A DNA stretch of 64,000 nt from Ohtaekwangia sp. (GCA_021155195.1 JAJNPV010000017.1:336485-400484); one strand, 5' to 3'; shown: positions 46,132 through 55,006, counted from the first letter of the stretch. Translations and numbers: made by a program. The notes: generated from the sequence alone by a model not told the origin.

Positions 46132-47241
46132 ATGAACATTCTCAATCTCACCCCACTTTGGCACCGGGAAAAGTTGTGTATTGCCATTAAGGGACGTATG
46201 AGTGCAGAGCCTGCCCGCCTCATTCGAGATTTTCCAAACCGGATGTATAGCAGAACCCATGGCTGCTGGTATCTTGTATATTCGCCCGAAACATTGAGCC
46301 ATCTCACTCATGTATTATCGAGGGTTGCAAGAATTTCTATTCCCAATTCATTTTGCGAAAATCGTACTTCTTTAATTCGTGTTAAATTGCCGGAAGGTTA
46401 TCGGGAATGTCTCATCCGGCTACGCTACAGTCCCAACACACGCCTGACCTATGAAACGCAATTGTGCAAATTTCTTGAATACCTGCACCCCCGCCCTATC
46501 AGCGATGTAACCCGGGAGATTATCGACACCTATATGATCTACCTGATTAATGACAAAAGGGTTTCTATTTCCACTCAAAATACAGCCATTAATGCCATAA
46601 AATTCTATCTGGAAAAGGTGCATAAAGGTGAGCGCACACTTTATTATACGGATAGGCCGATTAAGGAAAACCGACTTCCGCAGGTTCTTTCGGAACATGA
46701 AATTGGAAAGTTATTGACGGTGGTTAAAAACAGTAAACATCGCAGTATGCTTTTCGTGCTATACTCAGCCGGATTGCGGATGAGCGAGTTACTAAAATTA
46801 AGGTGGAATGATGTTGATGAAGCACGGATGGTTATTACGGTGCGAGGCGGCAAAGGTGGCAAAGACCGAATTTCACTTTTATCGAAAGTTACCTTGCAAT
46901 GCTTACGCGAGTACAAAGAACTATATAAGCCAGCCACCTGGGTTTTTGAGGGTGTCGATGGCGGACCTTATTCTGCGCGCAGTGTTAATCAATTTATCCA
47001 TCGGTACTGTGCGCTAGCCGGAATAACAAAACGAGTGAGTGCGCACACGCTACGCCATAGTTTTGCCACCCATTTATTGGAGCGGGGAACGGATTTACGC
47101 TATATACAAACCTTATTAGGGCATGAAAGCAGCCTGACCACGGAGCGCTATACTCATGTTACCAAACGGGGTTTTGAGAAGTTAATCAGTCCGTTGGACA
47201 ATTTAGCACAATGGTGTACCTTGGACAATAAGGATATATAG
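46132..47241 (+). CDS. Tyrosine recombinase of the cassette array
   Basis: A 369-residue site-specific tyrosine recombinase. Residues 1-75 form an extra N-terminal domain ('MNILNLTPLWHREKLCIAI'), residues about 85-170 a SAM-like core-binding domain, and 185-355 the catalytic domain. The full catalytic set is visible: Arg216 (GLRMSE), Lys241 (GGKGGKDR), His305 and Arg308 (HTLRHSF), His331 (LLGHESS), Tyr340 (TERYTH). R216 to H305 is 89 residues, as in XerC/D; canonical IntI has about 130, owing to an additional segment that is absent here. The gene is read toward the cassettes, and its stop codon lies within the attI-like palindrome. Confidence 0.92.
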   Translation: MNILNLTPLWHREKLCIAIKGRMSAEPARLIRDFPNRMYSRTHGCWYLVYSPETLSHLTHVLSRVARISIPNSFCENRTSLIRVKLPEGYRECLIRLRYSPNTRLTYETQLCKFLEYLHPRPISDVTREIIDTYMIYLINDKRVSISTQNTAINAIKFYLEKVHKGERTLYYTDRPIKENRLPQVLSEHEIGKLLTVVKNSKHRSMLFVLYSAGLRMSELLKLRWNDVDEARMVITVRGGKGGKDRISLLSKVTLQCLREYKELYKPATWVFEGVDGGPYSARSVNQFIHRYCALAGITKRVSAHTLRHSFATHLLERGTDLRYIQTLLGHESSLTTERYTHVTKRGFEKLISPLDNLAQWCTLDNKDI

Positions 47242-47276
47242 GAGCATAATGCTCCTATATAAAGACGTTGTGGGGC
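47235..47276 (+). other. attI-like primary site: 27-bp palindrome plus GTT
   Basis: TATATAGGAGCAT, one A, then ATGCTCCTATATA form a perfect palindrome (47235-47261). Six bases later is GTTGTGGGGC (47267-47276), whose TT is the start of cassette 1. Layout (hairpin arm, AAGAC, GTT) copies the 3' end of the attC sites of this array. The recombinase stop codon at 47239-47241 is inside it. I call it attI-like because it sits between recombinase and first cassette; recombination activity is unproven. Confidence 0.65.
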
Positions 47277-47341
47277 ATAGGCCGACAGAGAAAACATTAA
47301 TTGAAAAATAGTAAATTGGGACAAACTAAAATCAAAGTGAC

Positions 47342-47572
47342 ATGGGGACAATTGAATTGAAATCAGACCTTCACAAAATCCTGGACAGGATTGAAAACGA
47401 GCAGTTATTGAGAACAATTTACGACTTTCTCAAGCAGAGAGAAACTGCAAAAGAAGGACAGATTTGGAAGAGTCTTACCGAAGAACAAAAAAAAGAAGTT
47501 TATTTATCATATGAGGAGTCGCAAGACGACAAAAATCTAATCGATTGGGACACCCTTAAGAAGAAATATTAA
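47342..47572 (+). CDS. Antitoxin of a type II toxin-antitoxin pair
   Basis: A 76-residue small acidic protein of the kind found upstream of ParE/RelE toxins in Bacteroidota: 'LKSDLHKILDRIENEQLLRTIYDFL' as a dimerising, DNA-binding-like N terminus, then an acidic region ('LSYEESQDDKNLIDWDTLKKKY') that would wrap the toxin. It overlaps the toxin gene by 1 bp (TAATG). Cassette 1, directly behind the attI-like site. Toxin-antitoxin cassettes are known to stabilise chromosomal integrons; the role here is inferred. Confidence 0.85.
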   Translation: MGTIELKSDLHKILDRIENEQLLRTIYDFLKQRETAKEGQIWKSLTEEQKKEVYLSYEESQDDKNLIDWDTLKKKY

Positions 47573-47856
47573 TGCAAGTTTTTGTTACCCCAAGAGCAGA
47601 GAGAAACTTTGACTCTATTGTAGATTACATAAAACAAAAATGGGGAGAAAAGACAGCCAAAGAGTTTATTCAAAAAGTTGATGAAATTTTTATACTTCTT
47701 AAGGACTTCCCTTTAATGGGACAAGTCGAGAACAACGACATAAGAGGTTTTCAATTATCACGGCAGACGAGAATACTCTATAGAATAAGGGACAACAAAA
47801 TTATTATACTGTCATTCTTTGACGTGAGGCAAGACCCAAAGAAAAAATTGGGATAG
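47572..47856 (+). CDS. ParE/RelE-superfamily toxin
   Basis: A 94-residue toxin of the ParE/RelE plasmid-stabilisation superfamily, with 'VTPRAERNFDSIVDYIKQKWGEKTAKEF', 'FPLMGQVENNDIRGFQLSRQTRILYRI' and 'IIILSFFDVRQDPKKK'. ParE-like members poison DNA gyrase and RelE-like ones cut mRNA on the ribosome; the Bacteroidota type here is not assignable further. It is the second gene of cassette 1. Confidence 0.88.
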   Translation: MQVFVTPRAERNFDSIVDYIKQKWGEKTAKEFIQKVDEIFILLKDFPLMGQVENNDIRGFQLSRQTRILYRIRDNKIIILSFFDVRQDPKKKLG

Positions 47857-47864
47857 ACCTACGC

Positions 47865-47996
47865 CCCACAACAAAATACATATGCCATGCAGGGGTTTAG
47901 TGTTGCCATTTACGTGTAATCAACTAATTTAGCATAGCAACGTGGGACAGTGACTCGTTTCAAAAACCCTGCACGTCATATGTACAAACGTTGTGT
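47865..47996 (+). repeat. attC1
   Basis: Starts CCCACAAC, ends CGTTGTGT. Outer arms ACATATG...ATGCAGGG and CCCTGCA...CATATGT. The left core matches the cassette's own start at 47268 (TTGTGGGG). Confidence 0.82.
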
Positions 47997-48024
47997 GACA
48001 TTTGCAAAATAGAGAGTAGACCCA

Positions 48025-48459
48025 ATGAGAAATATATTATTCGTTGTTACATTTTTAATCGGACAGACAATAATCGGATGCTCCCAGACGAAAGAATCAA
48101 AGACAAAAAAGTTAACGGCTGACTTTTTTCATGGCGCTTGGGCTGACAGTTTAAAAGACCAAAGCGGGGGACAGGGAATTATCTTAGGGACTAAGAATGA
48201 CTTCTACTTTATCTGGGACGGTAATATAAGTGGTGGTGACAATTTTGACACAAACTTAAAACTGACATACAATTTACTTTTGGACAAGTACCCAATTGAG
48301 GTTGAGATAATTTCAACGTATGTCGACACTGACAAAATAAAGAAAAAGGGACTTGGAACAATTGAGGTAATTGACGACCGACATATTAACTGGAAAATGT
48401 TGGACGACAACGGAAAGGTCGTTGACTCAGCACGATTGACAAGAGCTCCGAATCAGTGA
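48025..48459 (+). CDS. Cassette 2: lipoprotein of unknown function, 144 aa
   Basis: A 144-residue lipoprotein with lipobox IIGC (Cys19), 'FFHGAWADSLKDQSGGQGIILG' and a beta-rich body with 'DDRHINWKMLDDNGKVVDSARLTR'. Family not recognised. Cassette 2, ATG 35 bp after the preceding GTT; the 3' attC2 starts 15 bp after its stop. No promoter space, so it depends on transcription from upstream or on a promoter in attC1. Confidence 0.7.
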   Translation: MRNILFVVTFLIGQTIIGCSQTKESKTKKLTADFFHGAWADSLKDQSGGQGIILGTKNDFYFIWDGNISGGDNFDTNLKLTYNLLLDKYPIEVEIISTYVDTDKIKKKGLGTIEVIDDRHINWKMLDDNGKVVDSARLTRAPNQ

Positions 48460-48474
48460 CGGTGAGGCAAACGT

Positions 48475-48606
48475 CACACAACATCAGCTATAATACATAT
48501 GCTATATCGTAGGTTCTTAACGTGCGTGCTGTTAAATTTCGTCAGCAACGCGGGACAAAGATGTAGGTATTTACACGCATACGTCTTATAGCTAGGCGTT
48601 AGCGCC
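48475..48606 (+). repeat. attC2
   Basis: Starts CACACAAC, ends GGCGTTAGCGCC. Outer arms AGCTATAA...ATGC and GCAT...TTATAGCT. Left core matches the cassette start TTGTGTGA at 47991. Confidence 0.82.
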
Positions 48607-48847
48607 AATGCCCTTCCAGCACCGCGGACAGTGACGACCAAGCCGACAAAGACTCGGCTCCGCAGACAAGAAAAAAATTAACGTGTGACACTTTACTAAT
48701 TCAAATTCTCCACGCGGACAATTCACGTTTCTTTAGACAACGTGGGACTGAGAATGAAAGATTAAAACTTGGGACACGGCTACGAATTAAGATTCGTACC
48801 ATATCCGCCCACCGCACTGCAACCGTGGAGAGATTCTCGCCCACGCT
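48607..48847. other. Gene-free start of cassette 3
   Basis: About 240 bp of the 580-bp gap 48,460-49,039 (the rest being attC2, a hairpin and a terminator). It contains words seen in cassette leaders (GGACAGTGACGAC near 48,630) and a short hairpin TACGAAT-TAAG-ATTCGTA (48,781-48,798), but I find no open frame worth reporting. It looks like remains of one or two former cassettes. Confidence 0.5.
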
Positions 48848-48907
48848 TTTGGCACATGCCATAGCCGCACCAACCCACGCGACACCAAAGCTATGGCAAG
48901 AGCCAAA
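48848..48907 (+). repeat. Degenerate attC-like hairpin, left flank of McrBC
   Basis: TTTGGC-ACA-TGCCATAGC and GCTATGGCA-AGA-GCCAAA pair as arms of an imperfect hairpin. The GTT and AAC ends of a full attC are missing. Its bulges (ACA/AGA) match those of the right flank hairpin. Confidence 0.55.
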
Positions 48908-48970
48908 CCCACCCGCATCTTCAAAACAAGACTAATTTAATATCTGGATAATTGTACTTAACTTTCCAAT

Positions 48971-49010
48971 AGCCCATCAGCCTTTTTAGTAGAAAAGAAG
49001 ATGGGCTTTT
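48971..49010 (+). terminator. Terminator-like hairpin before mcrB
   Basis: AGCCCATC and GATGGGCT arms around 21 bases, followed by TTTT. It would stop read-through into the restriction genes, 30 bp before the mcrB ATG. Confidence 0.5.
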
Positions 49011-49039
49011 AAATTCAAATAGAGGATGAAGCACATACT

Positions 49040-51883
49040 ATGAGTGTAGATAAAATTAAAAGGCAGCATGTTTTAGATGCCGTTGAAAAAATAGAGCGAG
49101 AGAGAATTGAACTAAAGCCTTCAACAAAGTTCGATGTCATAATAAATGACAAGGCATATCCTCCAAAAGAAATTATGCGGTATGCAAACCTCTTAGCTAA
49201 TGGAGAAAAAAAATGGCCGTATCCCGGTGGCAACCCAACCAATAAGTATTTACGAGAATTTGGTTTCAAAATTGAACCTAAAACGGAAATACCTGAGCCC
49301 CCTGCTACCAATGCTGAATTAATAGAACTAATAAGACGAATTGGTCGTGAATCCGCCACAACTTTTTTTAATAGTGCAAGTCAGTTAATGTCACAATTGA
49401 AAGTTACACAAGGTGACACGAGGTTAACGTATGGAACAAGAGGAAATAAACGTCTTTCAATTACCATAGGTCAGCGGTATTGCTTTGCCTTCATTTCTAA
49501 AGATGACCACCCTTGGCAATTCATACACGATGCAAAGGCAAAATCTACCGATGATATTGAAGTAACTGAATTTGAGAACGAACCGTTGGCCTATTTCTAT
49601 CGTTGCATCAATTCATCGGAAATGATCAGCAACATAGACAGTATTGTCCGTGCATCTCAAAGAGAACTAAATCGCACAGAAGTTTCAGGGTACCGGAAAT
49701 ACAACAATCCTCTTTTTGAAAAAGCTATTTTCGACAATACCTACAGAAGTCAGCTATTTGAAGAAGCTTTCGGTAATAGTAACAGTCTAAGCGGAAATGT
49801 GTGGAAATTAGGATGCCAGTGGGGAAGCAAAAAACCGAGCTTTTATGAACTTATAAAAGAACGGGCAATTGTCATTGGTGTTGAAGATAAGCTTTACTCA
49901 CCAGGCGATTTAATTGTTGTTACCGAAGGCTATACCGTTCGGGCATTAGCAAAAGTATTAGAGGTTCCTAAGTCGGTAACGGATGCATCAGAGTTGGAAG
50001 AGGATTTTGCTACCAAAGAAATTGAATATGAACCTTGGGTAAAGTTCGCTAATGCAGAATGGTATGAATTAGAGCCAGATGAGGTATTTACATATCAATT
50101 ACAACAAGGAATTTGTCGGGTCAATGTTCCATACGTTCGAAACAAAGCAATAACAATTTGGAATGACCGATTCATTAACTATTGGGTTTTTCAATGCAAT
50201 CCAGCTGATTTTGATTTTGAAGCAGCAGTCCGTAGCAATTTGTTAAATGATTGGACTGTGGCTGCGCATAAAGACAAAATAAAGAAAGGCGATAAAGTAA
50301 TCTTGTGGGTTACAGGCAAGAAGGCTGGTTGCTACGCTTTGGCTAGGGTTACTGATGACCCTGCAGAAAAAACAAACTCACCCGATAGCCATCTTTGGAA
50401 AAAAGAAGACAAGAGTTCTATCAAGGCAGGAATTGAAATAACGAATAATCTTTTAGCCAAGCCCCTGCTCTGGCAGACCATAAGAGAAACAGATGGCTTG
50501 CAAGATTTAAAAGTTGGTAATCAGGGCACCAATTTCTCAGCTACAAGACAACAGTATAACACCATTCTTAAACTAATCGAAAAAAGCACTCAGAATATGA
50601 GCACGAAAATAGATGTATACATGAATACCATTTTGTATGGTCCGCCCGGTACGGGGAAAACATTCAAGTTAAACGAGTACAAAGAAGAATACTTTACAGA
50701 CAGAGGCATTACTAAAACTTCCGAAGAGGTCTTAAAAGAAAAGGTATCAGCATATCCTTTTTGGAAAATATTTGCTGCAATTTTAAGCGTAAAGAACAAA
50801 TATTGCTCTGTTGCAGAAATAATGGAGCACCCTTTAGTTAAGGCTAAAGTCAGTGATACAGCAAAGACACCTCAAAATACTATCTGGAGAATTTTGCAAT
50901 CATACGCGGATTATGATTCATCACAAATGAATGAGAAGTATAGGGGGCCATTACAGATATTTAACAAAAATCAGAATAGTGAATGGGCAATTATTGATTC
51001 AAAAAAAGCGGAAATAGTAAATATTGTTGAAGAGGAGCTTCTAAGAATTGCTGCCCATCCAGAACAACAACCAGTTCAGAGCACAATTTCAAAAGCACGC
51101 TTCAATTTTATCACCTTCCACCAGAAATACAGCTATGAGGACTTTATCGAAGGAATAAAACCATTGCTTCAGGAAGTTGAAGTAGATGAAGCTGTTGGTC
51201 AATTACAATTTGAACTTAAGAAAGGAATTTTCTATAACAGTTGTTTAGAGGCATTGAAATTAGTGGGCTACGGATCATTTGAAGAATGTCAACAGGATAA
51301 AGTTGAAAATCGCGTTGCCAAATTTGCTGAAGCTAAGGGCAACACATCGAAACAGTTTGCGCTATTCATAGACGAAATAAACAGAGCAAACATCTCAGCT
51401 GTATTTGGTGAATTAATCACCCTACTTGAAGATGATAAAAGAATAGGTGCAGATAATGAAATGTGGGTAGAACTTCCCTACTCCAATGAAAAGTTTAGTG
51501 TTCCGTCAAATCTATATGTAATCGGCACAATGAACACCGCTGACCGCTCAATAGCCTTATTAGACATTGCATTGAGAAGGCGCTTTGAGTTTAAAGCTCT
51601 TTATCCTGAATATAAGGAGTCAGAATGGTGGGCTGCACTACTCGAAGGCATTAACCAGGCAATCTACAATTGGAAGAAAAACCCTGACTTCTTTATCGGA
51701 CATGCGTTCTTTATCAACAAGCCAGAATCTGATAAGGTTAAAATACTCAACACAAAAATAATCCCGCTTCTTTATGAGTATTGTCAAAACAACTCCGATA
51801 CTGTAAAACGGATACTGACGGAAGCAAAAATCTCAATCAAACAATCTGGCATCAAAGAAAACTTTCAAATCATTGCTGAGTGA
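49040..51883 (+). CDS. McrB-like GTPase with EVE domain
   Basis: A 947-residue restriction protein. Residues 1-80 look like a ScoMcrA-type DNA-recognition head ('AYPPKEIMRYANLLANG'); about 381-515 is an EVE domain ('WVFQCNPADFDFEAAV', 'WTVAAHKDKIKKGDKVILWVTG') of the kind that reads modified bases; from 530 on is the AAA+ GTPase with Walker A GPPGTGKT (534-541), Walker B FALFIDEINRANIS (near 773-786) and McrB signature MNTADRS (near 831). McrB uses GTP and pairs with the nuclease McrC to cut modified foreign DNA. The following gene overlaps by 4 bp. Codon use (GAT, less GAC) differs from most cassettes, suggesting a separate origin. Confidence 0.92.
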   Translation: MSVDKIKRQHVLDAVEKIERERIELKPSTKFDVIINDKAYPPKEIMRYANLLANGEKKWPYPGGNPTNKYLREFGFKIEPKTEIPEPPATNAELIELIRRIGRESATTFFNSASQLMSQLKVTQGDTRLTYGTRGNKRLSITIGQRYCFAFISKDDHPWQFIHDAKAKSTDDIEVTEFENEPLAYFYRCINSSEMISNIDSIVRASQRELNRTEVSGYRKYNNPLFEKAIFDNTYRSQLFEEAFGNSNSLSGNVWKLGCQWGSKKPSFYELIKERAIVIGVEDKLYSPGDLIVVTEGYTVRALAKVLEVPKSVTDASELEEDFATKEIEYEPWVKFANAEWYELEPDEVFTYQLQQGICRVNVPYVRNKAITIWNDRFINYWVFQCNPADFDFEAAVRSNLLNDWTVAAHKDKIKKGDKVILWVTGKKAGCYALARVTDDPAEKTNSPDSHLWKKEDKSSIKAGIEITNNLLAKPLLWQTIRETDGLQDLKVGNQGTNFSATRQQYNTILKLIEKSTQNMSTKIDVYMNTILYGPPGTGKTFKLNEYKEEYFTDRGITKTSEEVLKEKVSAYPFWKIFAAILSVKNKYCSVAEIMEHPLVKAKVSDTAKTPQNTIWRILQSYADYDSSQMNEKYRGPLQIFNKNQNSEWAIIDSKKAEIVNIVEEELLRIAAHPEQQPVQSTISKARFNFITFHQKYSYEDFIEGIKPLLQEVEVDEAVGQLQFELKKGIFYNSCLEALKLVGYGSFEECQQDKVENRVAKFAEAKGNTSKQFALFIDEINRANISAVFGELITLLEDDKRIGADNEMWVELPYSNEKFSVPSNLYVIGTMNTADRSIALLDIALRRRFEFKALYPEYKESEWWAALLEGINQAIYNWKKNPDFFIGHAFFINKPESDKVKILNTKIIPLLYEYCQNNSDTVKRILTEAKISIKQSGIKENFQIIAE

Positions 51884-53211
51884 GATTATTTGAATGGCAT
51901 AGTGCATCCTTTGAGGGACATAAGAATACAATCCCCGCATTTGTTGAATACCTTTCCGGAGTATGGCAAAATAGGAATCGCTATATCGAACTAGGAGAAG
52001 ATGTATCAGAAGAAGAGCAGCAAGAACAGCGAATACAAAAGCAACGCTTCTTTGACTTTACTATAGATGGAAAAATATCAGCTCGTAATTATGTTGGAGT
52101 TGTTCAGTATGAAGGCATTCGTATTGAAGTATACCCCAAGATATTCGCAGATGATGAAACTGAAAATGCAAAAAGGTGGCAATTAAATTTATTGTACTGG
52201 CTTTCCTATTGCCGTAAGATAAAATTTCCCTTCTCATTTGCCGATGTAACGAAACTCAAATTTGATGACTATCTCGAATTGCTGATTTATGTTTTTGCCA
52301 ATTACACAGAAGAGATAATTTCACAACAACCTTTTCAAGCATATCAAAAGGTAGAGGAAGAAACCGCGTTTTTAAAAGGTCGATTATCGTTTGAAAATTA
52401 CACTAAGCATAATCTTAGTACTGGTAAGTGGCAAAACTTCTATTGTACACACGAGCCTTTTGTCTATGACAATCAATTCAACCGCATCATCAAATACGTT
52501 ACAAAGCGACTCACAACGATAAGCGAAAACTATCTGAACAAGGAAAAACTGAATGAGATACTTTTTTTGCTACATGATGTATCAGATGTCCCCTGTACGG
52601 CAGAAGATTGTGAAAAGGTTAAGTTAAATCCACTTTATGATGACCACAAGCACATACTGGAATTGTGTAAGCTATACCTCTCCAATCAGGTAATTGACAT
52701 GAACTCAGAAGACAGTCGCAACTTCTGTTTCCTCGTTCCGATGGAATACATTTTTGAGGATTTCATCTTTGGTTTTGTTTCTGACAAGTGGCAGGCGTTA
52801 AATATAAGAAGTCAGAGTACAGATTATCTCGCTCTAAACCAGGGTTCACATGTATTCCAAATCCGCAACGACATGTACATCAATGAAAAGTTAATCATTG
52901 ATACAAAATATAAAATCAGGGGAACAACAGATGGCTTGAAAGCAGGTGTTAGTCAAACTGATTTATACCAGATGGTGAGTTATGCGCTAAGACGAAACTG
53001 CAAAAATGTTCTACTACTCTATCCCCATTCAGAAAATGCATTAAATACTCCAGTATCGTTCCAAATTCCTTCGCAGTTTTTACCTGAGGACATTACTATT
53101 CATGTTCAAAACCTCGACATAACTTTTGATAATATTCATGAAGCAGATGAATTGATGAAGGCAAGAATAAAAGAAATAAATCCAATTTTCAGGACGCCAC
53201 AACTGACATAA
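51880..53211 (+). CDS. McrC-like nuclease subunit
   Basis: A 443-residue McrC protein. The N-terminal part ('ISARNYVGVVQYEGIRIEVYPKI') and the PD-(D/E)xK nuclease core near residues 325-345 are typical, with 'IINEKLIIDTKYKIR'-like spacing: Asp341-x-Lys343 in DTK. It interacts with McrB and cuts the DNA. GTG start at 51880 overlapping mcrB. Two-gene operon in one cassette-like unit. Confidence 0.9.
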   Translation: MRLFEWHSASFEGHKNTIPAFVEYLSGVWQNRNRYIELGEDVSEEEQQEQRIQKQRFFDFTIDGKISARNYVGVVQYEGIRIEVYPKIFADDETENAKRWQLNLLYWLSYCRKIKFPFSFADVTKLKFDDYLELLIYVFANYTEEIISQQPFQAYQKVEEETAFLKGRLSFENYTKHNLSTGKWQNFYCTHEPFVYDNQFNRIIKYVTKRLTTISENYLNKEKLNEILFLLHDVSDVPCTAEDCEKVKLNPLYDDHKHILELCKLYLSNQVIDMNSEDSRNFCFLVPMEYIFEDFIFGFVSDKWQALNIRSQSTDYLALNQGSHVFQIRNDMYINEKLIIDTKYKIRGTTDGLKAGVSQTDLYQMVSYALRRNCKNVLLLYPHSENALNTPVSFQIPSQFLPEDITIHVQNLDITFDNIHEADELMKARIKEINPIFRTPQLT

Positions 53212-53242
53212 CTTCAATACTGAATTGTCTCACCAGACATTT

Positions 53243-53325
53243 ATGCCCATAACAAGCGGCACACATGCCAAAGGCCGCTCAAATTCAACGCGCAACCCAA
53301 AGCCTTTGCCAAGAGTGCCGCCCAC
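53243..53325 (+). repeat. Degenerate attC-like hairpin, right flank of McrBC
   Basis: CCCATAAC (53246-53253), then arms GCGGCAC-ACA-TGCCAAAGG and CCTTTGCCA-AGA-GTGCCGC. The 5' core resembles an attC start, but a 3' GTT is missing. Together with the left hairpin it encloses the McrBC genes. Confidence 0.55.
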
Positions 53326-53478
53326 CGCACCACGGGGACACTGTAAGAAGAGTTTAGAGTAAACCGATAGTGCAGTGTAACGGTTGCCCCGCCCGCGACA
53401 TGGGTTTCACAAAACAATACGGTGGACATAAGAACAAAAAGACGGAGACAATTGACGAATGACGGGAAGAAGGGCACA

Positions 53479-53652
53479 GGCGCTAACAAAAAGTTTATGC
53501 AATGTGGGGGTTCAGTGTAGCTATTAAGGGTAATTTCTTAATTTCGTTCAGTAACGTTGGACAGTTTGGAGCAGGTCGGGCTTAACATTTCGCTGCGCTA
53601 CATTTTTAAGCCCTCCTATTCCCCACACTGCATAAACTCAAACGTTGTGCGC
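53479..53652 (+). repeat. attC3 and gene-free stretch after mcrC
   Basis: The 473-bp gap 53,212-53,684 consists of the right McrBC hairpin, about 150 bp without recognisable content, and this attC. Starts GGCGCTAAC, ends CGTTGTGC. Arms TTTATGCAATGTGGGGG and CCCCACACTGCATAAA, with an inner hairpin GGGCTTAACAT/ATTTTTAAGCCC. Its left core is complementary to TTAGCGCC at 48599. Confidence 0.8.
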
Positions 53653-53684
53653 AACCACATTGGACAGTGACGACAAAATAAAGA

Positions 53685-54086
53685 ATGACTGAAACTTTAA
53701 TTGCAATCATTATTCACGTAATAGTTCCATTAATGGGACTTGGACTCTTTTTAACATTAATCAATAAAATGATAAAAGAAAGAGTTACTAATCCTCCGAC
53801 AATTGAGTTGCTTATAATTTTTGGGACCTATGGCGGACTATTAATGGTAAGTTTGACGACTTTTTTTTGGAAATGGTCTGGTTTGGCTTCTCTTGGGACA
53901 TTTTATTTGGTAATCGGAGCACCATTTGTTATGGGACTAATTTGTTATAGAAATTATAGACTGAGACTCGAATCAAAATATCGAAACTGGACATTTAAGT
54001 TAGGACTTTTTTACTATGTCATTGCTCCGTTGACATTTGCTGTACTATTTATTGTAGATTTTATCAAGATAATATTTCAAGCCTAG
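53685..54086 (+). CDS. Cassette 4: membrane protein, 133 aa
   Basis: A 133-residue protein with four hydrophobic segments ('IIHVIVPLMGLGLFLTLI', 'LLIIFGTYGGLLMVSLTTFF', 'GTFYLVIGAPFVMGLICY', 'YYVIAPLTFAVLFIV'). No known family. ATG at 53685, 40 bp after the GTT of attC3; attC4 begins 13 bp after the stop. Confidence 0.7.
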   Translation: MTETLIAIIIHVIVPLMGLGLFLTLINKMIKERVTNPPTIELLIIFGTYGGLLMVSLTTFFWKWSGLASLGTFYLVIGAPFVMGLICYRNYRLRLESKYRNWTFKLGLFYYVIAPLTFAVLFIVDFIKIIFQA

Positions 54087-54098
54087 TTGAATGTGGCA

Positions 54099-54230
54099 GC
54101 GCACAACAAAATGTTTCTGCAATGGTGCCGTGACGAGTTGGTATAAAGTTTTATCTTCGTTCAACGTTTTCGTTTCGTGGACAGGACGCGGCTTCGGAAA
54201 GGCACCACTGCAGAAACACAAACGTTGCCG
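54099..54230 (+). repeat. attC4
   Basis: Starts GCGCACAAC, ends CGTTGCCGG. Arms TGTTTCTGCA/TGGTGCC and GGCACCACTGCAGAAACA. Left core complementary to TTGTGCGC at 53645. Confidence 0.82.
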
Positions 54231-54241
54231 GCAATTATTTT

Positions 54242-54787
54242 ATGACAGATGAGACCCTAATATTTAAGGACAAGAAAATAACCGGGGACAGCCTTGAGAT
54301 AATATTTCACAGGGACTTCACATACATATACAATGAGGCCGAGTTTCCCGTAGTTTGTTATAAGCTGACAAAGTGTAAGAACTTGGACAAAGTGGACTTT
54401 GAAAGCATGGACCACTATAATGATGGAGTAACGATTGACATCAAAAAGAACGGCTCAGGGACAACTTTCACAACAACTGACATGGGTGGTGTCACGGTGA
54501 CAATTGAGTGTGAAAAGATAGACAGTGAAAAAAGGGAGTATGATAAAAGTGATTTAGTTGATATTATAAAATTTCTTCAAGGACAAGTTGAAGACTATAA
54601 CGACAGACAAACTAAACTCTTCAAACAGAGAGAAGAGATTAAATCCTACCTGACTAAGGAAATTGAAACGACAGACATAAAATTAACTCAAGCTGACTGG
54701 CTGACAGACCAGAAGAAACAATTTCTTAACGGACATTTGACAACGTTGAGAAAAATGATTGAACTAATAGAGCGGGGTGAAAAATAA
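54242..54787 (+). CDS. Cassette 5: hypothetical protein, 181 aa
   Basis: A 181-residue cytoplasmic-looking protein, beta-rich N-terminal 110 residues ('VVCYKLTKCKNLDKVDFE', 'TTDMGGVTVTIECEK') and a helical coiled-coil end ('DYNDRQTKLFKQREEIKSYLTKEIE'). I do not recognise the family. ATG is 17 bp after the GTT of attC4; attC5 starts 3 bp after the stop, so the cassette has almost no spare DNA. Confidence 0.7.
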   Translation: MTDETLIFKDKKITGDSLEIIFHRDFTYIYNEAEFPVVCYKLTKCKNLDKVDFESMDHYNDGVTIDIKKNGSGTTFTTTDMGGVTVTIECEKIDSEKREYDKSDLVDIIKFLQGQVEDYNDRQTKLFKQREEIKSYLTKEIETTDIKLTQADWLTDQKKQFLNGHLTTLRKMIELIERGEK

Positions 54788-54789
54788 CT

Positions 54790-54962
54790 GCCGGCAACAA
54801 CGTGCATGTGCCATAGTGCTGGTTCAGTATTGCATTGTAGTTTTAGTTTCATAATTTCGTTCGGTGTCGTGGGACAAAACGCAGCTGGTCGCTAAAGCCA
54901 TTCCTTCGTCATTAGGCTTTAGCTCCTATGCCGCAATACGTCACATGCACCAACGTTATGGG
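54790..54962 (+). repeat. attC5
   Basis: Starts GCCGGCAAC, ends CGTTATGGGC. Arms GTGCATGTG and CACATGCAC; long form with inner arm GCWGGTCG. Left core complementary to TTGCCGGC at 54225. Confidence 0.82.
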
Positions 54963-55006
54963 CAATTTCTCTTGGACAGTAACTACTCCGAATTAAGGAA
55001 ACATAA

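Noticed and set aside
46132..47241. Recombinase named IntI.
   Set aside because: Spacing of catalytic motifs equals XerC/D and the IntI-specific insertion is absent; only context links it to the array.
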